NCBI RefSeq assembly: GCF_041052385.1
Contig: NZ_CP163439.1
Span: 4,019,001 to 4,083,000 of the forward strand
Length of the DNA: 64,000 bases
From: Streptomyces sp. R28
Lineage (GTDB): Bacteria; Actinomycetota; Actinomycetes; Streptomycetales; Streptomycetaceae
Direction: 5' to 3'
Positions 25,183 through 34,060 of this stretch are shown here, one piece after another. The notes beneath the pieces are model-generated. The model made no database searches, was not told where the DNA came from, and saw only the letters and a program-made list of their open reading frames with translations. Position numbers and translations under genes: made by a program. The first letter of the stretch is position 1. Each line of letters begins with the position of its first letter.

Positions 25183-26601
25183 TTACGAGAAGAGCCGCCG
25201 CCAGGTCTCCGGCCCCGGATAGCCGTCCGCCGCGCCGCCCCGCCAGCCCTGGGCACGCTGGAACGCCTCGACGCCGCGCCGGTCCGCCTCGCCCCAGCGC
25301 ATCCCCGGCCCGGTCTTGTAGTGCTTGCCGAACCCCTTCTTCACCAGCTGTTTGCCGAGCTGGGCGACATACTTGTTGCTGACGCCGGGCCGGAACATCG
25401 CCCGCCCCGGATAGCCCGGCACTCCGTGCGAGGCGGGTGACGCGGGTGACGTGGACGACGCCGCCGACGCCGGCGACGCGTCCGACGCGGGGGCACCGTG
25501 CCCGCCCAGCCACGTGGCCTGGATGTTCCTGCCCTTGCCCGTCACCAGCAGCGCCCACGTCCGCGGCCCCGGAAACCCGTCCGCGTCCCGGCCCCGCCAG
25601 CCCTGCGCCAGCTGGAAGGCCCGCACGGCCCGGCGGTCCATGTCCGACCAACGCGGCCCCGGCCCCACCGTGTAGTACCGGCCGGCGCCGCGCTCGACGA
25701 GCATGCGGCCCAGCTCGGTGACGTACTTGTTGTTGGCCCCGGGACCGAAATAGGCCTGCCCCGGGTAGGGCGCCCCGCGCTCGGGGTCCTCCGGCTTGGC
25801 GGTGTCCGGTTGCCCGGTGTCCGACTGCCCGGTTTCCGGTTGCCCGGTTTCCGGTTTCCCACCCGTCGCGCCGCCCGCGAGTCCCTTGTACCGATAGGCC
25901 AGATAGCGGTCGGAGTGGCTCCAGTAGGCGTACGGGGTGGCCTGTCGGCGGACATGCGGGCGGGTCGCCTCGTAGGCGACGTAGTAGCTGTGCGTGTAGT
26001 CCGTCCAGCCGCCGAAAATGACGACGTGCGAGCCTTTCTCGGGGTCCGCCGGATTGTGGAACAGCAGAATGTCACCGGGCTGGAGATCCTCCTTCGAGAT
26101 TCGTACGCCGTACTGGTCGAGGCTGCCGGTCCATTCGTTCCCGGGCAGCTTCCAGGCCATCGAGACGAAGCCGGAACAGTCCTGCCGGTATCCGTCCGAC
26201 CAGTACTTGTACATGCTGTACGGCACCCTCGCGGCGACCCATTTCTTGGCCCTCCTGATGATCTCCGCACGGGTGGTGGCGGGCGTCTCGACCACGCCGC
26301 CCGGCTTGACCGGCCGCCCGCCCGGGCCGTGCAGCGGAGCCTTGCCACCCTGGGGCGTCTCGGGCTCGTCACCTGCGGGAACGCTCGGTCGATCGGGGGC
26401 GTGGGGGGCGGCGAGGGCCGGGGCCGTGTGACCGACGGCGAGGGTCGTGGAGGCGGCTGCGGCGAGGATCAGCGCCCGGTGGGCGGCCGGGTGACGGCCG
26501 GTCGTGGAATGCGGCAGAACGCGTCGCCAGTGAACGCATCCGGGGCAGTCGCAGTCACTCGCCGGATCGAATTCCTCGAATACCGGAGCCCGAGTCCCCA
26601 T
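25183..26601 (-). CDS. Secreted peptidoglycan-binding protein with an NlpC/P60-like peptidase domain
   Basis: A 472-residue cell-wall protein. After a long leader with a hydrophobic segment (about residues 39-60) comes a cysteine-peptidase-like domain with Cys142 in DCSGFVSMAW and His in GSHVVIFGGW, then a threonine/proline linker with GQPETGQ-type repeats, and two repeated C-terminal modules (NKYVTELGRMLVERGAGRYY and NKYVAQLGKQLVKKGFGKHY) of the peptidoglycan-binding kind. It may cut wall peptides so that the CslA glucan can reach the surface. ATG 26601 follows GAGGGGA. The leader has the cysteine cluster CDCPGC, unusual before a signal segment. Confidence 0.82.
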   Translation of the reverse strand: MGTRAPVFEEFDPASDCDCPGCVHWRRVLPHSTTGRHPAAHRALILAAAASTTLAVGHTAPALAAPHAPDRPSVPAGDEPETPQGGKAPLHGPGGRPVKPGGVVETPATTRAEIIRRAKKWVAARVPYSMYKYWSDGYRQDCSGFVSMAWKLPGNEWTGSLDQYGVRISKEDLQPGDILLFHNPADPEKGSHVVIFGGWTDYTHSYYVAYEATRPHVRRQATPYAYWSHSDRYLAYRYKGLAGGATGGKPETGQPETGQSDTGQPDTAKPEDPERGAPYPGQAYFGPGANNKYVTELGRMLVERGAGRYYTVGPGPRWSDMDRRAVRAFQLAQGWRGRDADGFPGPRTWALLVTGKGRNIQATWLGGHGAPASDASPASAASSTSPASPASHGVPGYPGRAMFRPGVSNKYVAQLGKQLVKKGFGKHYKTGPGMRWGEADRRGVEAFQRAQGWRGGAADGYPGPETWRRLFS

Positions 26602-26786
26602 GCGATTCCCCTCACACTCCAGTGGCAAATGTCCGCGGCTGTACACTCCGTCAGTTTCTCAACTGTCTTCCGGACTCGCATGTTGACGGTCCGAATGGTT
26701 TACGACCGCCCCGGCACCCCCCGACGGCCCCGCACCCGCGGTCAGGAGCACCCCGAACGGTCATGTAGAGTTACCGACGTCAGCAC

Positions 26787-26860
26787 GCGCCGCTAGCTCA
26801 GTTGGTTAGAGCAGCTGACTCTTAATCAGCGGGTCCGGGGTTCGAGTCCCTGGCGGCGCA
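26787..26860 (+). tRNA. tRNA-Lys(CTT), copy 3
   Basis: Identical 74-nt tRNA-Lys with anticodon CTT at 26821-26823 and no encoded CCA. A likely -10 TAGAGT lies at 26766-26771. It is followed by a strong terminator and then by an exact 83-bp copy of its own 3' part plus that terminator. Confidence 0.97.
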
Positions 26861-26867
26861 CAGACAC

Positions 26868-26899
26868 CGAAGGCCCTCCGTCACCGCGGAGGGCCTTCG
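26868..26899 (+). terminator. tRNA-Lys copy 3 terminator
   Basis: Perfect 13-bp stem CGAAGGCCCTCCG / CGGAGGGCCTTCG with loop TCACCG, starting eight bases after the tRNA. An identical second copy stands at 27016-27047 as part of the duplication. Confidence 0.85.
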
Positions 26900-26935
26900 C
26901 TTTGCACCCGAGTCCCCCCGAGCCCAGCACAAGCG

Positions 26936-27055
26936 GCTGGGGGTCCGGGGGTCACCCCCCGGGAAATGCAGCATCAGCGGGTCCGGGGTTCGAGTCCCTG
27001 GCGGCGCACAGACACCGAAGGCCCTCCGTCACCGCGGAGGGCCTTCGCTTTGCAC
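26936..27055 (+). repeat. Duplicated tRNA-Lys 3' half plus terminator
   Basis: Positions 26973-27055 repeat 26825-26907 exactly (83 bp): tRNA 3' half, spacer, terminator and the bases after it. The copy is preceded by the same GC-rich palindrome and AAATGCAGC junction as the fragment after tRNA copy 1. A decayed third unit may follow at about 27060-27145, where CCCCCGGGGAATGCAG recurs before another hairpin. Confidence 0.92.
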
Positions 27056-27117
27056 GCGAGTCCCCCGGGGAATGCAGTTGCGGGGGGGGCTCCGCCGCCC
27101 CCACCCCCTTCAGACCC

Positions 27118-27145
27118 GAAGCCCCTCGTGCAAGCGAGGGGCTTC
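27118..27145 (+). terminator. Terminator-like hairpin before the GntR gene
   Basis: Stem AAGCCCCTCG / CGAGGGGCTT with a short loop, resembling the hairpin after the tRNA fragment at 6895-6922. It lies 30 bases before the GntR start, so it could stop tRNA read-through. Confidence 0.65.
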
Positions 27146-27174
27146 CGGTGTGTTTGGCCGGATACCCTCTGGCC

Positions 27175-27891
27175 ATGGCAGCGCGCGACCTTCACGAGCG
27201 GATCAAGAAGCTCATCATCGACCGCCGGCTCCCCTCCGGGGCCCCGCTGCCGACGGAGCCCGAGCTGATGGCGCATCTCGGCGCCAGCCGGAACTCCGTG
27301 CGCGAGGCGCTCAAGGGCCTGCAGGCGATGGGCATCGTCGAGATCCGGCACGGGTTCGGGACGTACGTCGGCACGATGTCCCTGGCGCCGATGATCGAGG
27401 GCCTCGCCTTCCGCACGGTCGCCGGGCACTACCGGGGCGAGGACACCCTGCTCCAGCTGGTGCAGCTGCGGGAGGCCGTGGAGACGGGGCTGGTGTCCCG
27501 GCTCGCGGGACGGATCCCGGACGCCGACCTCGTTGAACTGGACGCGCTCGTCGACCGTATGGAAGAGCAGGCGGCACACGGCGGCGACGGCATCGCCGAG
27601 ACCGACCGGGCGTTTCACGCCACTCTCTACCGAGGGCTGGACAACGCGCTGCTGGGCGAGGTCATGGAGGCGTTCTGGGACGCGTTCCACCGCGTCCACA
27701 CCGATCTCGGAGGCGCCCCGCAGGATCCGCTGGTCACCTGCCGACAGCACCGGGAGATCGTGGACGCGGTGCGGTCGGGCGATGCGATACGGGCGGAGGA
27801 AGCCATACGAGAGCACTTCGGCAACATCCGGGCCCGCGTGTCCACAACGGGTACACAAGACCCCCACGGCTGCCACAATGAGCGCGTATGA
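27175..27891 (+). CDS. GntR/FadR-family (FCD) transcriptional regulator
   Basis: A 238-residue regulator: an N-terminal winged helix (LHERIKKLIIDRRLPSGAPL, ASRNSVREALKGLQAMGIVE) and an all-helical FCD ligand domain with metal-binding-type residues (DRAFHATLY, CRQHREIVDAV). FadR-type proteins respond to small acids. It lies directly upstream of cslA on the same strand, 324 bases away, and is the only regulator in the glycan locus. Whether it controls cslA is not shown by the sequence. No strong ribosome site precedes ATG 27175. Confidence 0.85.
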   Translation: MAARDLHERIKKLIIDRRLPSGAPLPTEPELMAHLGASRNSVREALKGLQAMGIVEIRHGFGTYVGTMSLAPMIEGLAFRTVAGHYRGEDTLLQLVQLREAVETGLVSRLAGRIPDADLVELDALVDRMEEQAAHGGDGIAETDRAFHATLYRGLDNALLGEVMEAFWDAFHRVHTDLGGAPQDPLVTCRQHREIVDAVRSGDAIRAEEAIREHFGNIRARVSTTGTQDPHGCHNERV

Positions 27892-28215
27892 CCGGTAAAC
27901 ACCTCGTTTCGCATCTTGCGATCATGTGGAACGACGTAGAACTCTGGTGATTGGGTTTTCAAGATGCTGCGGATACGCGGCAGTTGGGGGGAATGGAGCC
28001 GGTTGCCGGTTTTTGGCGGGGAGTAGGGGGCCCCGTTCATGACCGCATGCCGAGGGGGGCATGATGCAACCGGAAGGTCGCTGTTCCATGTCTATGGTGG
28101 AGAAGATGTGGTGACTGCGGCCCACCACTGATACGCCTGTGGAAGGTCGAGGGGGACCTGAGCAGTCGTAAAGGAACCGACAGACACGCGGTGACTGCGT
28201 GTGGGGGGATGACTC
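27892..28215 (+). other. cslA upstream region (324 bases)
   Basis: No coding sequence seen. The stretch is locally AT-rich (27895-27965), as expected of a promoter, and holds the imperfect palindrome GCATGCC...GGGGGGCATGATGC around 28044-28068. The cslA-glxA promoter must be here. Confidence 0.5.
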
Positions 28216-30222
28216 ATGACGTCGACGCCGACGGGCGCCCGGCAGAACTTCGACCCGTCTCAGACAACTCAACTCAGAGTGCCTTCGCAGACACGGACCG
28301 GCGCGTTCCGCCGGATCAAGAAGACGCTGCCGAAGTACGACTACGAGCACTACAGCCGGCTGGCCGGCCCCCTCACACAGCCCGACCCGAACAAGCCGTA
28401 CCGGGTCCAGTACCGCTCGCTGATATCGCAGGAGCCGCACCGGATCAGGGTCGCCCTGATGCTGGCGGCCGCTCCGCTGCTGTCGCTGGTCCTGCTGTTC
28501 TGGCTGCTGCAGCCCGAGCACTGGACCGAACGCGACTATCCCGCCTTCGACTTCCTGCCGGCGCTCGACATCGTGATGCTCGTCTCGATCGGTCTGATCG
28601 AGTTCTTCCGCTGCATGAACGTGCTGTCGAACGCGCACGCCACGCTGGTCGCCCGCGACCCGATCCCGGTGGTGCCGGAGACCGGCACGAGAGTGGCCTT
28701 CCTCACCTCCTTCGTGCCCGGCAAGGAGCCGCTGGAGATGGTGACGAAGACCCTGGAGGCGGCCGTCAAGCTGCGCCACCGGGGTCTGATGCACGTCTGG
28801 CTGCTGGACGAGGGCGACGACCCGGAGGTCAAGGAGGTGTGCGCGCGGCTCGGTGTGCGCCACTTCTCCCGCAAGGGCGTCGCCAAGTGGAACCAGGCCA
28901 AGGGCCCGCACCGCGCCAAGACCAAGCACGGCAACTACAACGCCTGGCTCGACGCGCACGGCGACGACTACGACTTCTTCGCCTCGGTCGACACCGACCA
29001 CGTGCCGCTGCCCAACTACCTGGAGCGGATGCTCGGCTTCTTCCGGGACCCGAACATCGGCTTCGTCATCGGCCCGCAGGTCTACGGCAACTACGACAAC
29101 TTCGTCACCAAGGCCGCCGAATCGCAGCAGTTCCTCTTCCACGCCCTCATCCAGCGCGCCGGCAACCGCTACGGCGCCCCGATGTTCGTGGGTACGTCGA
29201 ACGCCGTACGCATCAAGGCGCTCAAGCAGATCGGCGGCCTGTACGACTCGATCACCGAGGACATGGCGACCGGCTTCGAGATCCACCGCCACAAGAACCC
29301 GGCGACGGGCAAGAAGTGGCGCTCGGTGTACACGCCGGACGTGCTCGCCGTCGGTGAGGGCCCGAGCGCCTGGACGGACTTCTTCACCCAGCAGATGCGC
29401 TGGTCGCGAGGGACGTACGAGACGATCCTCAAGCAGTACTGGAAGGGCTGGTACTCGCTGCCGCCGAGCAAGCTCTTCAACTACACGATGATGATCATCT
29501 TCTACCCGATGTCGGCCCTGAACTGGATCCTGGCGGCGCTGAGCTGTGCGCTGTTCCTGGGCCTGGGCGCCTCGGGTGTGAACATCGACCCGACGATCTG
29601 GCTGATGCTCTACGGCAACGCCTCCGCGCTCCAGATCGGCCTCTACGTCTGGAACCGCCGCCACAACGTCTCACCGCACGAGCCGGAGGGCTCCGGCGGT
29701 GTGGCCGGCATGGTGATGTCCGCGCTGTCGGCGCCGCTGTACGCCAAGGCGCTGATCGACTCCGCGCTGCGCCGCAAGAGCAAGTTCGTGGTCACGCCCA
29801 AGGGCGACTCGGCCAGCCCCGACCGGTGGTTCGGGACGTTCCGGTACCACTGGTACTTCATCGTGATCTTCGGCGCCTCGATCACCGCCGGTTTCGTCTA
29901 CGGGCACTCGCACCCCGCGATGATCACCTGGGCGATCTTCGCCATGCTGGTCACCGCGACGCCGATCTTCGCCTGGCGGTACATGCTGCGGCAGGAGAAG
30001 AAGAGGCCCGTGGCGACCGTTCCGGCCCAGCCGGCGCCGGCTCAGGCCGTGTCGTACCAGCCACAGCCACAGCCACAACCGCTGCCCGCGCAGCACACGC
30101 CGCACGCCGGGCACACCCCGCATGCGCCGCAGCAGAAACCGAGTTGGGCCGCGTCTTCCGGCAGCGGCACCGACCAGACCATGCAGATCGCCCTTGGTGG
30201 ACTTGGGGGACGTAAGGAATGA
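28216..30222 (+). CDS. cslA: Cellulose synthase-like glycosyltransferase CslA
   Basis: A 668-residue membrane GT2 synthase making a beta-glucan at hyphal tips. Two N-terminal membrane spans (about residues 78-100 and 115-135) precede the catalytic domain with the first Asp in WLLDEGDD, DxD in SVDTDH (from Asp259), TED in SITEDMATG and QQMRW (392-396), the full processive D,D,D,QxxRW set. Further spans follow, and then a Pro/Gln/His-rich cytoplasmic tail (about residues 600-660). There is no PilZ domain. It overlaps glxA by four bases (ATGA). The product and partners are known from S. coelicolor and S. lividans; the gene order here is the same. Confidence 0.93.
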   Translation: MTSTPTGARQNFDPSQTTQLRVPSQTRTGAFRRIKKTLPKYDYEHYSRLAGPLTQPDPNKPYRVQYRSLISQEPHRIRVALMLAAAPLLSLVLLFWLLQPEHWTERDYPAFDFLPALDIVMLVSIGLIEFFRCMNVLSNAHATLVARDPIPVVPETGTRVAFLTSFVPGKEPLEMVTKTLEAAVKLRHRGLMHVWLLDEGDDPEVKEVCARLGVRHFSRKGVAKWNQAKGPHRAKTKHGNYNAWLDAHGDDYDFFASVDTDHVPLPNYLERMLGFFRDPNIGFVIGPQVYGNYDNFVTKAAESQQFLFHALIQRAGNRYGAPMFVGTSNAVRIKALKQIGGLYDSITEDMATGFEIHRHKNPATGKKWRSVYTPDVLAVGEGPSAWTDFFTQQMRWSRGTYETILKQYWKGWYSLPPSKLFNYTMMIIFYPMSALNWILAALSCALFLGLGASGVNIDPTIWLMLYGNASALQIGLYVWNRRHNVSPHEPEGSGGVAGMVMSALSAPLYAKALIDSALRRKSKFVVTPKGDSASPDRWFGTFRYHWYFIVIFGASITAGFVYGHSHPAMITWAIFAMLVTATPIFAWRYMLRQEKKRPVATVPAQPAPAQAVSYQPQPQPQPLPAQHTPHAGHTPHAPQQKPSWAASSGSGTDQTMQIALGGLGGRKE

Positions 30223-32156
30223 ACGACCGTGCAGGCCGCCGCCGCGCCCGTCGACTCGCGATAGGTACGGCGGTGGTACTCGCGCTGGCCGGAATGAACG
30301 GGCCGTGGCTGTACCGCGTCGGCACCGAGAAATACCACCAGTACCAGATCAACAAACCCGAGTACAAAGCCGACAACGGCAAGTGGGAGGTCGTCGACTT
30401 CCCGGAGGAGTACCGCCAGAACACCATCCACGCGGCGCTCCTGCACACCGGCAAGGTGCTGCTGATCGCGGGCTCGGGCAACAACCAGGACAACTTCGAC
30501 GCGAAGAAGTACGACACCCGGATCTGGGACCCGGTCAAGGGCACGATCAAGAAGGTGCCGACGCCGAACGACCTGTTCTGCACCGGCCACACCCAGCTGT
30601 CCAACGGCAACCTGCTGATCGCGGGCGGTACGAAGCGGTACGAGAAGCTGAAGGGTGACGTCACCAAGGCCGGCGGCCTGATGATCGTCCACAACGAGAA
30701 CCCGGACCGGCCGATCACGCTGCCCGCGGGCACCAAGTTCACCGGCAAGGAGAACGGCAAGACCTTCGTCTCCAAGGACCCGGTGCTGGTGCCGCGTGCG
30801 AAGAAGGTCTTCGACGAGGCGACCGGCAAGTTCCTGCGCAACGACCCCGGTCTCGGCCGGATCTACGTCGAGGCGCAGAAGAAGGGTTCCGAGTACCAGA
30901 CCGGCACCCAGGACAACTACCGGATCCAGGGCCTGACCGGCACCGACGCGCGCAACACGTACGGCATCGCGCAGAAGATCGCCCTCGACAAGAAGGACTT
31001 CCAGGGCATCCGGGACGCCTACGAGTTCGACCCGGTCGCCGAGAAGTACATCAAGGTCGACCCGATGCACGAGGCCCGCTGGTACCCGACGCTCACCACC
31101 CTGGGCAATGGCAAGGTCCTCAGCGTCTCCGGCCTCGACGACATCGGCCAGCTGGTGCCGGGCAAGAACGAGGTGTACGACCCGAAGACCAAGAAGTGGA
31201 CGTACCTGCAGAAGGTCCGGCAGTTCCCGACGTACCCGGCGCTGTTCCCGCTGGAGAACGGCAAGGTCTTCTACTCGGGTTCGAACGCGGGCTACGGTCC
31301 TGACGACGTGGGCCGCGAGCCCGGCATCTGGGACGTCGACACCAACAAGTTCAGCAAGCTGCCCGGGCTGAGCGACGCCAAGCTGCTGGAGACCTCGGGC
31401 ACGGTGCTGCTGCCGCCCGCGCAGGACGAGAAGTACATGGTGATCGGCGGCGGGGGCGTCGGCGAGTCCAAGGACTCCAGCAACAAGACGCGGATCATCG
31501 ATCTCCAGGCGGACGACCCGAAGTTCGTGGACGGGCCGACGCTGGAGAAGGGCACGCGGTATCCGCAGGCCTCGGTGCTGCCGGACGACACCGTGCTGGT
31601 GTCGGGTGGTTCCGAGGACTACCGGGGCCGTGGCGACTCCAACATCCTCCAGGCGCGGATCTACCACCCGGACACGAACACCCTCGACCAGGTCGCCGAC
31701 CCGCTGGTGGGCCGGAACTACCACTCGGGGTCGATCCTGCTGCCCGACGGCCGCGTGATGTTCTTCGGCTCGGACTCGCTGTACGCCGACGCGGCGAACA
31801 CCAAGCCGGGCAAGTTCGAGCAGCGGGTCGAGATCTACACGCCGCCGTATCTGTACCGGGACGCGCAGCCGTCGCTGTCGGGCGGCCCGCAGACCATCAA
31901 GCGCGGTGGGACGGGTACGTTCACCTCGCGGCACGCCTCGTCCATCGAGAACGTGCGGCTGATCCGGCCGAGCGCGTCGACGCACGTCACGGATGTCGAT
32001 CAGCGGTCGGTCGCGCTGGACTTCAAGAAGTCCGGAGACAAGATCACGGTGAGCGTTCCGACGAACCGGAACCTGGTTCCGTCGGGCTGGTACATGCTGT
32101 TCGTGACGGACGACCAGGGGACGCCGAGCAAGGCGCAGTGGGTGAGAGTCCCTTAG
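30219..32156 (+). CDS. glxA: Mononuclear copper-radical oxidase GlxA
   Basis: A 645-residue galactose-oxidase-like Kelch/beta-propeller enzyme anchored by one N-terminal membrane segment (about residues 10-27) and facing outward. Cys121 in LFCTGHTQL is the thioether-forming cysteine; Trp288-Tyr289 (ARWYPTL) and Tyr501-His502 (GRNYHSG) match the other active-site positions of the family. The C-terminal domain ends in an Ig-like fold with VTDVDQRSVALDF. It oxidises a primary alcohol on the CslA glycan, giving peroxide, and is needed for glycan deposition in relatives. Translation is coupled to cslA. Confidence 0.93.
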   Translation: MNDRAGRRRARRLAIGTAVVLALAGMNGPWLYRVGTEKYHQYQINKPEYKADNGKWEVVDFPEEYRQNTIHAALLHTGKVLLIAGSGNNQDNFDAKKYDTRIWDPVKGTIKKVPTPNDLFCTGHTQLSNGNLLIAGGTKRYEKLKGDVTKAGGLMIVHNENPDRPITLPAGTKFTGKENGKTFVSKDPVLVPRAKKVFDEATGKFLRNDPGLGRIYVEAQKKGSEYQTGTQDNYRIQGLTGTDARNTYGIAQKIALDKKDFQGIRDAYEFDPVAEKYIKVDPMHEARWYPTLTTLGNGKVLSVSGLDDIGQLVPGKNEVYDPKTKKWTYLQKVRQFPTYPALFPLENGKVFYSGSNAGYGPDDVGREPGIWDVDTNKFSKLPGLSDAKLLETSGTVLLPPAQDEKYMVIGGGGVGESKDSSNKTRIIDLQADDPKFVDGPTLEKGTRYPQASVLPDDTVLVSGGSEDYRGRGDSNILQARIYHPDTNTLDQVADPLVGRNYHSGSILLPDGRVMFFGSDSLYADAANTKPGKFEQRVEIYTPPYLYRDAQPSLSGGPQTIKRGGTGTFTSRHASSIENVRLIRPSASTHVTDVDQRSVALDFKKSGDKITVSVPTNRNLVPSGWYMLFVTDDQGTPSKAQWVRVP

Positions 32157-32157
32157 C

Positions 32158-32188
32158 CCCGTAGTCCCGTAGTCCCGTAATCCCGTAG
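32158..32188. repeat. 8-bp tandem repeat after glxA
   Basis: Four units of CCCGTAGT (third unit CCCGTAAT, last cut by one base) starting two bases after the glxA stop. Confidence 0.9.
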
Positions 32189-32203
32189 CGATTCGGCAAG
32201 CAC

Positions 32204-32238
32204 TTGGGGGCGCCCTCCGTGACGGAGGGCGCCCCCAA
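32204..32238. terminator. Bidirectional terminator between glxA and cslZ
   Basis: Perfect 16-bp stem TTGGGGGCGCCCTCCG / CGGAGGGCGCCCCCAA around a TGA loop, between convergent glxA and cslZ. It is placed to end transcripts from both sides. Confidence 0.85.
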
Positions 32239-32261
32239 AGCGTGTACGGGCTGTACAGGGC

Positions 32262-33293
32262 CTACTTGCTGGCCTTGGCGAGGCTCAGGGCGTACTGCGC
32301 CCACCACTCGCCCGCCTTCGGACCGCCCTTGCACTCGCCGTCCGACTCGCCCGGGCGCTTGACCCACACGTACGCGTCGACGAGCGGGTCCGCCGTCTTG
32401 GTCGTCGGCGTCTCCCCCAGCGCGCGGCCCGGCGGGTTGCACCAGACCTCGTCCGGCTTGCCCCCGGTGAAGGGGCCGTTGCCGTTGCGGCTGGTGTCGA
32501 TCACGAAGGGCTTGTTGCCCACCTTGGCGGAGAGTTCCTTGCCGTACGCGATCGAGTCCTGGGTCGTGTAGAAGTTGGAGACGTTGACCGAGAAGCCGTC
32601 GGCCTGGTCGATGCCCGCCCGCTTCAGGGGCTCGAAGATCTGGTCGGGGTGGCCCCAGCCGGCGTTGCCCGCGTCCAGGTAGACCTTGGTGTTCTTCAGG
32701 GCCTTGAGCTTGGCGACGGCGCCGCTCAGGAGGTCGTAGCGCTCCTCGTGGTACTCCTGGGCCGTGCAGTTGTCCACCATGTGCAGCACCGCGTCCGGCT
32801 CCAGGATCACCGTCGCCTCACGGTCGCCGATGCCCTTGGCGACGCTGTCGACGAACGCCCGGTAGGCGTTGCCGTCGGCGGCGCCGCCCTCCGAGAACTG
32901 GCCGCAGTCGCGGTGCGGGATGTTGTAGAGGACGAGCAGCGCTCTACGGCCCGCCTTGTCGGCGGCCTCGGTGAAACCGCGCGCCTGCTGCTCCGGGCTC
33001 TCCGGGCTGATCCACTCGCCCGTCGGCTGCTCCGCGATCTTGCGGATCTGCTCGGCGTCCTCCTTCTTGCCGGCCTTCTCGAAGGCCGTCACCTGCTCTG
33101 CCGCGTTGCCGTCCGGGTTCACCCAGAACGGGTCGGTCTCCTTGGGCTGTTGACTGATCCCGGCGCCGGCGTTGTCCTCCGGCTCCTCGCCGTCCCCGGA
33201 GGACGAACAGCCCGCGATCAGCAGTGCCGCCCCCAGCACCACCGCGGACGTCCGCACGCGAGCGCCCCTCCAGGCCCCCCTCTTCAGGTACAT
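32262..33293 (-). CDS. cslZ: GH6 family endoglucanase lipoprotein CslZ
   Basis: A 343-residue lipoprotein: hydrophobic leader with lipobox LIAGC (Cys29), a Gly/Glu-rich linker, then a GH6 domain with RALLVLYNIPHRDCGQ, the catalytic-acid motif ILEPDAV (Asp167), KVYLDAGNAGW and the late DAYVWVKRPGESDG motif. It hydrolyses beta-1,4-glucan and is thought to trim the CslA product. The start ATG 33293 follows GGGGGAG; longer in-frame starts lack support. It is convergent to cslA-glxA. Confidence 0.9.
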   Translation of the reverse strand: MYLKRGAWRGARVRTSAVVLGAALLIAGCSSSGDGEEPEDNAGAGISQQPKETDPFWVNPDGNAAEQVTAFEKAGKKEDAEQIRKIAEQPTGEWISPESPEQQARGFTEAADKAGRRALLVLYNIPHRDCGQFSEGGAADGNAYRAFVDSVAKGIGDREATVILEPDAVLHMVDNCTAQEYHEERYDLLSGAVAKLKALKNTKVYLDAGNAGWGHPDQIFEPLKRAGIDQADGFSVNVSNFYTTQDSIAYGKELSAKVGNKPFVIDTSRNGNGPFTGGKPDEVWCNPPGRALGETPTTKTADPLVDAYVWVKRPGESDGECKGGPKAGEWWAQYALSLAKASK

Positions 33294-33479
33294 CCAGCTC
33301 CCCCTCGGGTGCACTGTTCCAAGGCTCAATCCTGACATACGTGTCGTGGGGCCCACGAGGTCGCCAAGCCTTGTCGGGGAGCTGTTACAGCCACCGCGCC
33401 GGCTCCGATGAGCGGGGTAGGGCGCGCGTCCGTAAGGGGCGGCATCCACAGGGGAACGGGGGAAGGGAAGTGGGCGGTC

Positions 33480-34015
33480 ATGCACCAGTCCACCCGGGAG
33501 ATCCGGCTGGCACAGGCGTTGGTGGAGTCGGCGGACACCCGTTCGAGGACGGCCGGACGGTGTCGCCGGCGGCGAGCGGCGCGCATCGGCGGGTCGCGAC
33601 GGAACTGCTTCAGGCCCAGCGCGACGGCGGGCCCTGCCTGGACAGTTACGGCTCCGGCCGGCCGGTGCCGCCGGTCTCGATCAGGGCGGCCCGGGAAGCC
33701 GCCCGCTGGCCGCAGTTCACCGAGCGGGCGCTCGCCCACGGCATCGCCGACTGCGCGGCCCTCGGACTGCGGAACAACACGACGTACGCCCAAAGCCGTG
33801 CCCTCGCCGATCAGTTGCAGCGGGCGCTGTCCAGCAGGGTGCGCATCGAGCAGGCCAAGGGCATGCTCGCCGAGCGCTGGAACACCGCGGCCGACCACGC
33901 CTTCGTGGCGATGCGGCAGTACGCGCGCCGCCATCGGCTGCCCCTGGACCGGGTCGCGGACGACGCCGCGCTGCGCAGGGAGGCGGAGCGCGCGGACGGC
34001 GAGGGACGTGCGTAG
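33480..34015 (+). pseudogene. Decayed GAF-ANTAR regulator
   Basis: Pieces of one GAF-ANTAR protein appear in two frames. Frame 1 from ATG 33480 gives the typical N-terminus MHQSTREIRLAQALVESADT and then loses sense; from about 33581 a second frame gives HRRVATELLQAQRDGGPCLD, then WPQFTERAL and the ANTAR core LQRALSSRVRIEQAKGMLAER to the stop at 34015. Compared with intact relatives most of the GAF domain before GGPCLD is missing, and about 30 residues are missing before the ANTAR helix, so a frameshift and at least two deletions are present. ANTAR domains bind RNA hairpins to prevent termination; this copy is unlikely to work as a whole. Confidence 0.8.
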
Positions 34016-34060
34016 ACCCCTTTGACCTTCCTCTAGGCCCCGGCCGTCATCCGTTCTACA

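Noticed and set aside
6666..27055. Integrated prophage or integrative element between tRNA-Lys repeats
   Set aside because: No integrase, excisionase, phage structural or conjugation genes lie between any of the tRNA copies; the genes between are core-like and the direct repeats are only about 147 bases apart.
26952..27876. Long minus-strand frame across tRNA copy 3 repeat and the GntR gene
   Set aside because: It is antisense to a GntR gene with clear motifs, and its C-terminal end is antisense tRNA.
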